A stretch of DNA of 64,000 nucleotides, from NCBI RefSeq assembly GCF_963855985.1, contig NC_087099.1, positions 4,246,001 through 4,310,000 on the forward strand, read 5' to 3'. The stretch comes from Ostrinia nubilalis (taxonomy: Eukaryota; Arthropoda; Insecta; Lepidoptera; Crambidae). Positions 37,391 through 48,438 of the stretch are shown here, piece after piece. The notes below the pieces were generated by a model. The model had not been told where the DNA came from. It did not search any database and worked only from the letters and a program-made list of their open reading frames with translations. Numbering within the stretch: the first letter of the stretch is position 1; the number at the start of each line of letters is the position of its first letter. The position numbers and the translations under genes were made by a program.

Positions 37391-38288
37391 GACTAGTCAT
37401 GTGCTATATTGCCTTATATTGCGTTATATCGCTTCCAATCAAACATGGCCGCAATGAGAAACAATCAACCGTTATATTGGCGGGCCGTTTTATTGCATTC
37501 GTCTGTATGAATTTTAGATAACAGGAAGATTGGTCTTTAATTGCGCCCGTTGATGACAGCCGTTTCAGTTATATCGTTTTGCGTTGTAAATGTTATGTAA
37601 ATTAACTAGATATGTTTTCACTAAGTTTTTAACCGTTTTGAAGCTAGAGAAAGATAGTAGTTGTTGATTAAAGGAAACATAGGTAAACGTTAAATCTCCA
37701 GTAATTTGATCACAATTTACCTAAAAGGGCAAATTGATATTAGTCCAGTCAATGAATGCCTTAACGACGGTGTAGAGAGAAATCCGTGGAACACAATTTC
37801 TGACCTCGGGACTTTATTTAGACTAGTTAGGTGGTGAACATAGCAAAAGTCCCCGCCCTTAGCCCTTGAGCCGGCGGGGAGAGGGGGGTTTAAAGGTATC
37901 ACTTTTCGGTTTTTCGCTTAATTCTCGGAAACTATGCGTCCTAGTGACATGACTACTATGAACCAAAAAAACCTTATTCAATTTGCTACAGGTGAGACCG
38001 TCAAGTTTTTCTATATCTTGTATAGTTTTTACGGCATCTGCTCTAGAAGGACTGTAAAATTGGAAATTTTATTGTTGTCTTACATGTTCCTTTCAGGAGA
38101 AAATCGACTAAATCAACATTGAGCAAACACTATAGACATGCGGGAGCATGTTAAGCCTAGTTCCAGGGAGGGGACTGCACCGTGCGTATATTTAGACGAA
38201 CCAATTAGAGCCACTTTTGACTCCTCATCATTCAAAAACTACTGTGCATTAACACTTCAAATTTGGCTCATGTATTGAGACTTGCAAG

Positions 38289-39029
38289 ATATACTTGCGA
38301 GAGCACTCCCCTAACTGCCTCAGCCAATATCGGAATCCTTGGTGTCGACATATCGAGCGAAGTCCAGTTCCGTGGTCATTTAGAGGGTAAGGCTAAATTA
38401 GCCTCGAAGAAGCTTGGTGTGCTCAATAGATCGAGACGGTATTTCACTCCAGCCCATCGTCTGCAACTTTACAAGGCGCAGGTTCGGCCTCATATGGAAT
38501 ACTGTTCTCATCTTTGGGCAGGTGCGCCCCAGTACCAGCTTCTCCCTCTGGACCGCATTGAACGGAGAGCAGCTCGAATCGTTGACTGCCAGGACATTTC
38601 GGATCGGCTTGACCCCTTGGCGCTGCGTAGAGATGTATCCTCACTGTGCATATTCTATCGCATGTATCACGGGGAGTGCTCCGAAGAATTATCCGGACTT
38701 ATTCCTGCCGCCACTTTTCGCCACCGATCTACCCGACAGCACTTCCACCCCCATCACTTAGATGGTTGGCAGTCCACAACAGTACGTTTCTCTAGAAACT
38801 TCCTGCCCCGTACAACCAAACTGTGGAATGGACTGTCGTCTGCGGTGTTTCCGGACGGATACGACCTGCAAGCTTTCAAGAGGAGAGCGTATCTTTACCT
38901 TAAAGGCCGGCAACGCACCTGTAACGCCCCTGGGTCTGCGGGTGTCTATGGGCGACGGTAATCACTTACCATCAGGTGATCCGTCTGCTCGTTTGCCTCC
39001 TATCACATAAAAAAAAAAAATATATATAC
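38289..39029 (+). mobile_element. CR1/Jockey-type non-LTR retrotransposon, 5'-truncated
   Basis: The insert 38295-39023 is flanked by ATATAC (38289-38294 and 39024-39029) and ends TCCTATCACATA followed by a poly(A) run (about 39008-39020). It interrupts the left arm of the foldback element; removing it rejoins the arm so that it pairs with the right arm across the site, independently confirming the boundaries. Confidence 0.88.
38296..38961 (+). pseudogene. C-terminal fragment of a CR1/Jockey-type reverse transcriptase
   Basis: About 221 open codons ending YGRR and TAA at 38959-38961. Motifs in order: GILGVDISSEVQFRGHL, KLGVLNRSRRYFTPAHRLQL, YKAQVRPHMEYCSHLWAGAP, LPLDRIERRAARIVD, LDPLALRRDVSSLCIFYRMY, HGECSEELSGLIP, FSRNFLPRTTKLWNGLSS, and a C-terminal AFKRRAYLYLKGRQRTCNAP. 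These are the thumb and C-terminal segments of insect CR1/Jockey elements; the YADD palm and the endonuclease are missing. The apparent start upstream lies in the host arm and is not biological. The frame has no stop or shift, so insertion was recent. Confidence 0.88.
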
Positions 39030-39680
39030 ATCAGCTTCAAATTTCATAAATATACCTCAAACGGTTATTTAGGTATTGACGTTCAAAAATCGACATTTAG
39101 AACACTAAAATCTATCCATCACATGTGAAATGTTAAAATTTACTGATGTTTTATTTGTTCCTTTGTATTTACATAACTACCTTTCTGGATGCCAAATTTG
39201 AACCTTCGAGGTCATCTGGAAGTGGTTAGAATTTGGTCTATAGGTCAGACATGTAGATTTTTGGACGTCAATACCTAAAGAACCGTTTGAGGCATATTTA
39301 TGAAATTTGAAACTGATGTATATCTTGCAAGTCTCAACACATGAACCAAATTTGAAGTGTTAATGCACAGTAGTTTTTGAGTGATGCGGAGTCAAAAGTG
39401 GCTCAAAGTGGTTCGTCTAAATATACGCACGGTGCAGTCCCCTCCCTGGAACAAGGCTTAACATGCTCCCGCATGTCTATAATGATTGCTCAATGTTGAT
39501 TTAGTCGGTTTTCTCCTGATGGGAACATGTGGCACCTTTAAACCCCCCTCTCCCCGCCGGCTCAAGAGCTAAGGGCGGGGACTTTTGCTATGTTCACCTC
39601 CTAACTAGTCTAAATAAAGTCCTGAAGTCAGAAATTGTGTTCTACAGTTTTCCATCTATAATGCTTTATTGACTGGACTA

Positions 39681-41426
39681 TATACTTTATGTCTTAAACG
39701 ATAAATTAGAAACAAACGAATATTTTTGCCGGACGAATTATTCAAGATTAATAAGATTTCAATTAGCCGTGGAACGAATCACGTTCTAATTGCTTTTTTG
39801 TCAATCGTTTCAAAGGAATCCCTTACCGAATCGATTTCGGGTTTTAATATTTTGCGATTCGTGAAATTCTTTCAGTTGTGCCGATTCATCGAAGTTTACG
39901 GGCTAACGCTCGATGAATCGCTTACTTGATCCAATATGAGGGAGCAAATTGCAAACACTTTCCAGCTGGATGAAAGTTAAGCTGGAAACATACTAACGTG
40001 AAGCATAGCTTAATGAGGTCATAGTTTTGTTTACATTTGCATAAAATCATAAAAATACATCACTTAATCATCATCATTGATTATTACTTGTGTATGTACA
40101 GTACAGTACAGTTCAAATAATGTATTTGAAATAAAACACTCAAATGTTATCCCCTGGCGCCATTCCGTACAGTGCCCAGATTCTCTCTCCCACCAACCAT
40201 AGACCATACCATAGACCCACTATCGAGTATGATCACCATTACATTATGTATTGCGTATTAGACAAGCTTTAGTAGAACACCTTCTAGATAGGCGGAATGA
40301 CGGCTGCTTGTGCTAGCATTACTAACTTACGGCACTAGTGGGTAACGAACTTACTTAGTTGCTAAAGAGTTTTCAGTAAAAATTACCTTCGTAAGATAAT
40401 AAAATTATTTTCACGAATGAAGAATGAAACGAAGACAAGTGAAAAGATAGTATTATGAGCAGTAAGTAGGTGCATTAGAAGCAGTTAGTATATAATGCAA
40501 GAAATAATGTTCTGATTTATGTAAATGTACTGAAATCTCTTTGATTCATTCGTGACCTTTAATATCATCCCACGCGCTTGTGCGCCCATTATTTTTATAC
40601 AACCTCCCGTTTTCCTCACAGAACAGTACAAACGTCTATTTAATTGTCTTGGCAATGTGTACATAGCCCTACAAAAGCTTTCAACATCGTAAATAAAACA
40701 AGGTAACAGCAAAAAGCCGACGAAAAACTACGCACAAAGATGAAACAGTGAGTTCCCGACCGTTTATCAAGGCAACGTGTTGAGCAATTAATCAATAAGA
40801 CATCGGTCTGAAGCGTTGCCATGGCGACGGCAATCCAGCCGAAAATAAATGGTACAGACGACAGCAGATCAGCTCTAAACACTGGCGTCTTTATGTCCTT
40901 GTAACAGCTTCTATTTTGCAACACAAATCAGTCAGATGTGGAGTACAAATCGAATTTTGCCGTTTGCGATCGCACATACATCGTTAAGGTAGAAGTAGTT
41001 AAAAGTTTCACGGACTTGGGCTGATCTTCGTTTTAACGAAGCCGGAGACCACACCGCGAATGGGAATATGAGCGGGACTTTAATAATAACATTAAAAGTT
41101 CTGAATGGCGCATGAGAAACAACTTCGAGGGTTACTTAATCTGCTCTAATCAGAAAACTTATTATTTTGCTATAACTAGTTTGAAAGCTGCATGGATATG
41201 ACGTAGCACTTACTGTATTAATTTACAGGAAAATAAGAGCTAAAGTAGAAAAATATTTTTTCACCTTTGAAGCCTGATGTTTTACAGTCTTGCAATGCTT
41301 TAAAGTAGCCAAAGAGAATCTTATTGAAGCAAAATATAGACTAAGGTGTAACACAACGATCTAACATGTTTACCTATATTACAGAACCAGTACACGTTGC
41401 TGTCGCCTAGAGGGATACATGGCATG
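39681..41426. other. No gene recognised
   Basis: Holds the repeat segment 40645-40709. A 94-codon minus frame at 40640-40924 partly overlaps that repeat and has no splice or family support. Confidence 0.45.
40645..40709. repeat. Dispersed segment shared with the Kunitz intron
   Basis: AATGTGTACATAGCCCTACA and TTCAACATCGTAAATAA align with 36996-37055 in the same orientation. Confidence 0.5.
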
Positions 41427-41434
41427 ATCTAGAT

Positions 41435-41737
41435 CAGTGTTTTTCAACCTGTGGGTCGCGACCCCCTGGAGGGTCGCCAAGCCTCTATAGGGGGTCGCGA
41501 GAAGTCGTAAAACCTACCTCAGTAAAAAACAGTTAAGTTGTAAAGATAGATTTATCCGAAATCTAATTATTGAGCAAATGCATAAAATGTTCTATAGATT
41601 GAAATATTCGGTTCCTAGGTACCTACAACATCTTTGTAATATTACAAAATGCATGAAAAAAAGCGAGCGGTCGGGGGGTCGCAAAATATTTTTTTATGCT
41701 AGGGGGGTCGTGTCTCGAAAAAGGTTGAAAAACACTG
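41435..41737. mobile_element. Non-autonomous hAT-type element with 8-bp target duplication
   Basis: Termini CAGTGTTTTTCAACC...GGTTGAAAAACACTG; the 8-bp duplication ATCTAGAT is perfect (41427-41434, 41738-41745). Subterminal GGGTCGCGACCCCCT / GGGGGTCGTG motifs continue the inverted repeat. 303 bases, no coding content. Confidence 0.88.
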
Positions 41738-42345
41738 ATCTAGATCTTCTAGAAGGCATCTTTTCTAAATTTATTAAATCTATTTTGCTAATAAACGTTA
41801 GATTTAGACTGTACTGACAGTACAGACATTAAAAAACACTTAAAAACGTCATATTTAGCAGAATAAATACTATTTTTCAACAAAATATAGTCTAATTTGC
41901 TTTCGACTGTACATTAAGGACCATCTTCAAACCATTCAGAATACAATACAAATCAATCGATAGAACCTACACATTATCTGGCATGCACGCATCACCAGAG
42001 ATCGACTCGGCAACCGCAGCCGGTTTCAGGTAACCATTCGAAGTCAACCGACCGCAAACTCGATAAGCAACGACTCCAATATTCGGCACTTTTCGAAAAC
42101 AATAATAATTTACCTAAGCCACGGTTTGATGGAGTGGAAAAAAGAAAATGGACGGACATTACTAGTTGAGCCGGTAGAAAATGGGCGTATGAATAATGGT
42201 GGTGTTTTTTCTAGTAGCCTAAGAGTGATCGAGGTGAGGTAGTGGGCTGAAGTATCGTTTTTCAATTTCGGTAATAACGATCCGATAGGCTTTGGGATGA
42301 AACACCTTTTACCAAACATTTTTCAAGTAGGTAATCATTTTCTTA

Positions 42346-42521
42346 GTTATAGATCGTTTCATCCACGAAGACGCGCCACACCATTCTTCCGCTTATGTTT
42401 GGTTGTTATCGGTACACGCTAAATTATCTATGAGCGGATTGCTCGGGCCAAACTTCCCGCACTCCGCGCTTCCCTTGCGGCCTTGGTGGGGCGCGTCTTC
42501 GTGAATGAAACGATCTATAAC
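42346..42521. mobile_element. Short inverted-repeat element
   Basis: Left TTATAGATCGTTTCATCCAC, right complement of TTATAGATCGTTTCATTCAC; the arms continue through GAAGACGCGCC. About 176 bases with a GC-rich middle. Confidence 0.75.
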
Positions 42522-43254
42522 ATGAAAAGAAGAAATTTTGTTTACTGTAGATTAGGAATTCAGATGAAGGATAAACATTATTTCTTAGGAAACAAAGAAA
42601 TTGTCGTATTTACGGTCTTATAAGTTATAAAGTAAAATCTTCCAAATCACAAGTTTTTATACAGATATTCGGCGGTTTTACGACATAGTTGTACCTAAGT
42701 GTTAAGAGAATCTAGTCTAGACTGGTAAGAACTTGATATAGAGCTGAATACATTTTATCAACGAGTGCGAAGTGAAGACTTTGAATTTATACAATATTGA
42801 TAAAAAATGCGAGTATTTTTTATCAATGAAGGCCTCAAAAATAAATTTTATAAAGGCTAACTACAGTCAATGGACACGAATAAAGAATTGGGGTCACAAA
42901 AAATAAAATAGTCATTGAATTTCGTACGGCGTTTCACGAAGCCAGCATTTTAATAATGCTGATTTATTAAAACGAATATTAAACTTAAATTTTTTACCCG
43001 ATTCAGATAGACGACATATTTGCCTAAGGAAGTTTTAATACCGGGTAAAGGCGCAAAAGGCAATAACGATGGCAAATGATCTAACCTCGCAAAAGCCAAA
43101 AGCCACAATATCTCTGAAAATATGCTCAACCGCGTCTAAATTAAGTACAGAAGACTCTTCAAGGTAAATACTGTGGTATCATACTCGTATGTAGTCATAA
43201 GAGGTTCTATTTCTGTATAATATGTAAAAGGCAACCGTTACTGTCTGATCTGTG

Positions 43255-43400
43255 TATCAATATTTACCTCAAACCACGGATTTCGCTGAAATTTGTAGGC
43301 AGTTTTGAAAGGATTTTTCAAAATTCACCCCGTAAGGCCTAAGGGAATGAAACCGGGATCCCAGTTTACGCGAGCGAAATCACGGGGCAAAGGCTATTTT
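43255..43400 (+). repeat. Eroded copy of the Helitron-like repeat at 13953-14175
   Basis: Shares the CCCCGTAAGGCCTAAGGGAATGAAACCGGG block, written here in a degenerate form, and an altered 3' end (AAATCACGGGGCAAAGGC). Confidence 0.45.
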
Positions 43401-43418
43401 ACAATAGGTATAATTATA

Positions 43419-44465
43419 CAGTGTGTCCGGGCATGTAGTGATCAAACTTGAAGGGCGTAATCTATGGACAATTTTATCGATGAAAATACTTCAAATTTGG
43501 GGCCTGACCCATTTCTCGAAAAATTACATCGATTTAAGTTTTTAATATTTAGTTTACCCCTCTTCTTTAAAAAACAAGTGAAAGCGTGGGTAGCTTAACA
43601 TTAATAGGCAAATATTTTATATCATGCGATAGCCAATAAAATTATCTATTAGTAGAAGAAGAAAACAGACAAAAGTTTCGTACATTTTATGGGAGTAAGA
43701 ATGGATTTAATTAGAAAAATACATTACTTTTTTCACTTCTTTTTCAGTTATTTTCCAACACAAGAAAAACCAGGTCGTTAAGGTATGTTTTATTTGCATT
43801 GTATTATTAGTATTTGAGCTATTCTACAAAACGAATGTAAATTTATTAGTCTACGTCTATTAGTTTCGACGTAGTTATTGAACAAAGATACCCCTTCCCA
43901 GCGGTTTCCATAGTAATCGGAATAGGTTGAGTAATTCTTTCAGGCAGTGTATTTTCGCATGTCGCGTGTGCTATGGAAACCGCTGGGAAGGGGTATCTTT
44001 GTTCAACAATTACGTCGAAACTAATAGACGTAGACTAATAAATTTACATTCGTTTTGTAGAATAGCTCAAATACTAATAACACAATGCAAATAAAACATA
44101 CCTTAACGACCTGGTTTTTCTTGTGTTGGAAAATAACTGAAAAAGAAGTGGAAAAAGTAATGTATTTTTGTTATTAAATCCATTCTTACTCCCATAAAAT
44201 GTATGAAACTTGTGTCTGTTTTCTTCTTCTACTAATAGATAATTTTATTGGCTATCGCATGATATAAAATATTTGCCTATTAATGTTAAGCTACCCACGC
44301 TTTCACTTGTTTTTTAAAGAAGAGGTGTAAACTAAAAATTAAAAACTTAAATCGATGTAATTTTTCGAGAAAAGGTTCAGGCCCCAAATTTGAAGTATTT
44401 TCATCGATAAAATTGTCCATAGATTACGCCTTTAAAGTTTGATCACTACATGCCCGGACACACTG
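43419..44465. mobile_element. Near-perfect 1,047-bp foldback element, TA-flanked
   Basis: Starts CAGTGTGTCCGGGCATGTAG and ends with its complement, with TA outside each end (43417-43418, 44466-44467). The arms are 495 bases each (43419-43913 and 43971-44465) around a 57-base loop and differ at only a few percent of positions. No reading frame. Outer termini and TA target suggest a Tc1/mariner-mobilised element; the transposase source is unknown. Confidence 0.87.
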
Positions 44466-44648
44466 TATATACACAGGGCCTAGTCGGTATTTACCTATAC
44501 AGTGATACTACATTTTAAACCTTTATCGAATAGCGTTTTCAATCGCTAGTCGTTTTTGACACAGGGTATTTTCATACAGAGGGTGAGATTTAATTAAATA
44601 GCGTTCAAATCGTTTACACACTTGTAATTAGACATACATTGAACAATC

Positions 44649-44891
44649 ATCATCATTTCAGCCATAGGACGTAGTGTGTAGTGGACCCCTAATGCTTTCC
44701 ATGTTGATCGATTGGTAGCGGCCTGCGTGCAGCGCTTCCCGCCACCTTTACGATGTCGTCGGTCCACCTTGTAGGTGGACGTCCCACGCTGCATTTTCCG
44801 GTACGCGGCCTCCATTCCAGAACCTTTCTGCCCCATCGGCCGTCAGTTCTGCGTACTATGTACCCTGCCCATTGCCACTTCACTTCACTTC
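44649..44891 (-). mobile_element. RTE (subfamily B) insertion with 12-bp target duplication
   Basis: CATTGAACAATC flanks it exactly (44637-44648 and 44892-44903). The minus strand reads KWQWAGYIVRRTDGRWGRK, WRPRTGKCSVGRPPTRW and the family end, with a frameshift inside the last 30 codons and an ATG-type tail at 44649-44658. 243 bases long. Confidence 0.85.
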
Positions 44892-45804
44892 CATTGAACA
44901 ATCGTTAATGTATTATAGGTTTCAGCAAAGGCTTCCTATGTGTTAGTTATTGCTAAAGCTTTTTCTGAGCAATGGCGCATATTATTATTATTTGAGCAAA
45001 AAAGAAATACATTATCCAATGATGATGAAGATCATGCCATGAGGTTCAATCCAGCGATAAATTTAATAAGAATGGCTTCATAAACGCGTGAAACTAGTAT
45101 CCTAAAAAGTTATGAGCCTCATCCAAATACTCGGTAAAATATGGGAAAACTTAAGGGAATAATATAGAATAATATAGGTACTCGCATTACCCTGACAAGG
45201 GTCTGGCTAGTAAAACTTAATTATAAAGTAACGGCTCTAATAAGAACCTTCGTTGCGCTACCGACAATTCCCAACAGGTATTTATCTTGAAAACAGTTAA
45301 TAATACGAATCAGTAATGAGACTAAAAGTGAAGATACGAATATTCGTATCAAGTGTATTTAGAGACTATGGCTCAGATTCTGATTTGTAATGAGAACTCA
45401 TTTTTTGATTAACCTTTAACTGGTGACCTGAAGTCAACAGTGCGTATTTGGTGAGGTGACGTTTAAGAGACGTCAAAGAAAAACTAATGTACAAAAAAAT
45501 TGGCTAACGTAAAATAAGTTTTAGGCCAAGAATTTCGTAAGTTATATAGTTGTCCAAATAATATAAAAACATGGTTTTAAAAAACATTAGTTTTTGGTAC
45601 AAAATCAGTCTTTATTTGAGAAAGGTACTTTTCATTAAAAAAAAAGTTAGTCACCTAAAATGGGCATACTAGCCCCCAGAAATACACTTTGGGACCTTCC
45701 TAATCATCATTTTTAGATAGTTTAGATACTAATCAACAAAACTCAGCAGGTAAAGCTATCCTAAGATAAGAAATTAAAAAACTACTATCATCAAACATCA
45801 CTTA

Positions 45805-46029
45805 CTAGAAACGTTCACGTCTACAGACATCACAATTTTGCTTGCAGCAATTTAGGCACATAGGTTTATCATAATAAGTTCTAGTGAACCTAGTACATTT
45901 TATTACATGGCTAAGACAAATGGCACATGTTCTTTTAACCCCAGGATGGTTTTGGGACGAGGCAGAAGTCGGTCTAGGTGGTAATTCATCAACACCAACT
46001 GAACGCAGCTCGCGGGGTAAGGTAGTCAT
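45805..46029 (-). pseudogene. C-terminal cysteine-rich fragment of a piggyBac-type transposase
   Basis: 74 codons from an internal ATG. The segment VKRTCAICLSHVIKCTRFTR followed by YYDKPMCLNCCKQNCDVC matches the cysteine-rich C-terminal zinc-binding domain of piggyBac transposases (CxxC ... T.F ... PMCL..C). In the same frame a TGA lies six codons before this ATG, so it is not joined to the N-terminal piece. Confidence 0.78.
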
Positions 46030-46273
46030 TATAAGCCACGAGTTTCAATTGAGGTATAACTAAAGAGCTATCCAATGATAATAAGAAGCTACCCCTAGTT
46101 ACCTTGTTAGGATTGTCGCAATCACTGTTTAAGACGTAAGAATTTATTCCTGAAAAATATCGACTGAGCTAAGCTATAGAATATGATTATACATAGGCCA
46201 ATAAGGATGTTGAATAGGTGAAACACTTTGTTCCACCTCATCCATCAACCCCTCCTATTTCGTCAGGACACTG

Positions 46274-46480
46274 TTATTCAATGGTGGAGGTGTTAATTTC
46301 ATCTCCAGATTGCTCAGATTTGGTAACATGCAGACTTTCTAAAACGAAGTCAGGATCGCCTATATCGTCGTCAAAACTACTACACTCGTCGTCGCTCTCT
46401 TTTAGAAGCTCCTGTATTATACCTCGCTGACTAAGAACCCTTCTTCTTTTGGCAGACCTCGTTTATTTATCGTGAGACAT
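46274..46480 (-). pseudogene. N-terminal fragment of a piggyBac-type transposase
   Basis: ATG at 46480 is followed by SHDK and a stop at codon 6, then 62 open codons beginning TRSAKRRRVLSQRGIIQELL and running through an acidic stretch (KESDDECSSFDDDIGDPDF) to TAA at 46274. A basic patch followed by an acidic Asp/Glu-rich N-terminus is usual for these transposases. The DDBD-type catalytic core should follow but is deleted. Confidence 0.7.
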
Positions 46481-47306
46481 TCTATAAAAGATAATAACAA
46501 AACATTACCACCGCTGTGACGTCCCTCAAACACTATGAAGTTGTGTAAACTAACTGTGAGGTGACGAACAACAGACACATAGGTAAAATACACATTAGCA
46601 CTGACCTGACGTCTGTGAGACGGCGAAAGCTCCACACAGGCAACACAGGAGACCCTGAGCTCGTGCGCCTCCTACTGAGCGAAGGTGTATGGCAAACGCG
46701 GAAGGTACCAAAACGCACGGGGAGAAGCGACAAAAAGGCGGGGAGATAAATAAAAAAAACGAAACGCGGTGTCTGAGAGACGGGCAGGTCACCAGTTAAA
46801 GGTTAAGGATGAATGTTATACGAAAAGTTCATAGTTGATTAGAAGATGATCTTTTAAGCCAAAAATTTAAATTCAGAAATCGGGCCTATATGCGCAAACT
46901 CATGTTTGTACAAGAATACATAAAGCACTTGAACCTTATGATTCTTTTTTGAGGGTTCTTTTTTGCAACAAAATGTTGCAGTCTGAGATGCTGTCGAATA
47001 TACAAAGTATACAAAATTAATTCTAATGTAATATTATTAAACTTTAAGTTTTCAGTTTCACCTTTTAGTTTGTTAGCCAAAATAAATGACGGCCACTATC
47101 TACTTAATTTTCTATTTGTCCAGCATAATTTACAGGTTCCATAAAAATATAAAAGTTTTTTTAAAGCGCCCTACAGTTTCCTCTAGCCTGAAAGTTAATA
47201 GCAATATATTTTAAACGAGCTTGGCTCTCGTTCATAAATGTTTTTATTATATTTGGCAGTTCTATCCTTTCATCGTTTTCGGATGTTTCAATGTCTTTTA
47301 CACAAG

Positions 47307-47510
47307 TCTTATATATATAAAAGAAAGTCGTGTTAGTTACACCACTTATAACTCAAGAACGGCTGAACCGATTTAGCTGAAAATTGTCAGGGAGGTAGTT
47401 CAGAGCCAGGAGAAGGACATAGGATACTTTTTATCCCGTTCGAAATTAAAAAAAAAAGTCTGCTTATTTATTGCCATTAAGGCGGAACAAAGTTCGCCGG
47501 GTCAGCTAGT
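47307..47510 (+). mobile_element. Non-autonomous Helitron
   Basis: Third copy of the same family, 204 bases, with hairpin and CTAGT at 47506-47510. The base before the TC is G rather than A, so the 5' junction is slightly off the usual AT target. Confidence 0.82.
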
Positions 47511-47530
47511 TTGCTATAAAATCAACTATA

Positions 47531-48438
47531 GTCTATCCAATATAGCTTGATTAGAATGACAGCTGCCATCAAAAGTAACGACTTAACTTTGTAGTAGCGA
47601 TCAATCAGAGCTAAATATTGGCGGACGTGAAATAATTCACGTCTGACCTACAAACAATATTTTCGACGACATTGCTTCCAATAAAAATGTTAATTTCGTG
47701 TAAATGCAGCGTTAAATTACACCAATAAGTAGTAATTCGAAATCATAAAAATCAAGCTAGATTATTAACGACGTCTCTACAAGGTTATCTCGAGTTACAA
47801 AAATGTTAGTGATGGGACATATCGACAAATGTCATATTAATTTTTTAACATATTTAACTAATTTTTTTTTCTAACTAATTTTTTAAAATATTTAAGTCAA
47901 GTTATACGTTTTTCTGACGTTTTTTTTTCTGAGCGGCACAGGAACGGTCTTTGTGGAAATCCTTGGGGGAGGCCTTTGTCCAGCAGTGGACGTCTTCCGG
48001 CTGAAACGAAGGAACGAACGATACGTTTTTCTAAATGTTCACTATTAAAAACCAAAAAACATTTCATTCATAAATAATCAAACATCGGAAATCAATCACC
48101 GGTAATTTTTTGGATATTCATAGCACCGTTGCTCTAGAAGAGATGCCCACCGCCCTCTAGAGAGAAGAAAAAACCACTGAAGAACACTGATGATGATGAC
48201 TACGACTTAGGTTGTACACCCTTGACATAAATTTTAAATTTTACTGTCTTTAAATATAAATTTTAAATATTTTAATTGTCATTTTTATGAATAAAGATAT
48301 GAAGAAAAATTGGGTGTATTTTTTTATATAATTTTTTCGAAAACTTATCGATACAATATGTGAACCGTACGAAACATACCCAACACTAGTCACATTCGTT
48401 TGACAACTGTCATTCTAATCAAGCTATATTGGATAGAC
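47531..48438. mobile_element. TA-flanked inverted-repeat element, later hit by an RTE fragment
   Basis: Termini GTCTATCCAATATAGCTTGA and its exact complement, extended by ATTAGAATGACAG; flanked by TATA on both sides (47527-47530, 48439-48442). The RTE piece 47916-48020 lies inside. Confidence 0.8.
47916..48020 (+). mobile_element. RTE (subfamily A) fragment with 12-bp target duplication
   Basis: ATACGTTTTTCT occurs at 47904-47915 and 48021-48032. The insert encodes the last residues (QERSLWKSLGEAFVQQWTSSG) and a CGAA-type tail. It lies inside the TA-flanked element 47531-48438, so it inserted later than that element. Confidence 0.75.

Larger units (their letters stand above)
37743..39678. 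mobile_element. Long foldback (inverted-repeat) element, TA-flanked, split by a CR1/Jockey insertion
   Basis: Termini read GTCCAGTCAATGAATGC on the left and, reversed, GTCCAGTCAATAAAGC on the right; TA stands just outside both (37741-37742, 39679-39680), as for Tc1/mariner-type insertion. The left arm (37743-38294 plus 39024 to about 39110) pairs with the right arm (about 39240-39678). Arms carry indels, so the foldback is older than the insertion inside it. No transposase remains. Confidence 0.8.
45413..46802 (-). mobile_element. piggyBac-type transposon relic, TTAA target duplication
   Basis: Perfect 18-bp terminal inverted repeats CCTTTAACTGGTGACCTG are flanked by TTAA on each side (45409-45412 and 46803-46806), the hallmark of piggyBac. 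At 1,390 bases it is about half the size of an autonomous element. The minus strand retains both ends of the transposase gene, so it is an internally deleted copy that could only move with a transposase supplied elsewhere. Confidence 0.9.

Noticed and set aside
37412..37429. TATA-like AATATAAGG and GATATAAC upstream of the Kunitz start (minus strand)
   Set aside because: They lie only 22-40 bases before the ATG, leaving almost no leader; the region is generally AT-rich.
42225..42260. GAGGTGAGGTAGTGGGCTG, which recalls the let-7 seed
   Set aside because: Only the seed matches; no complementary arm forming a precursor hairpin was seen nearby.
46218..46430. Plus-strand frame opposite the piggyBac N-terminus
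   Set aside because: It is the antisense shadow of the transposase fragment.
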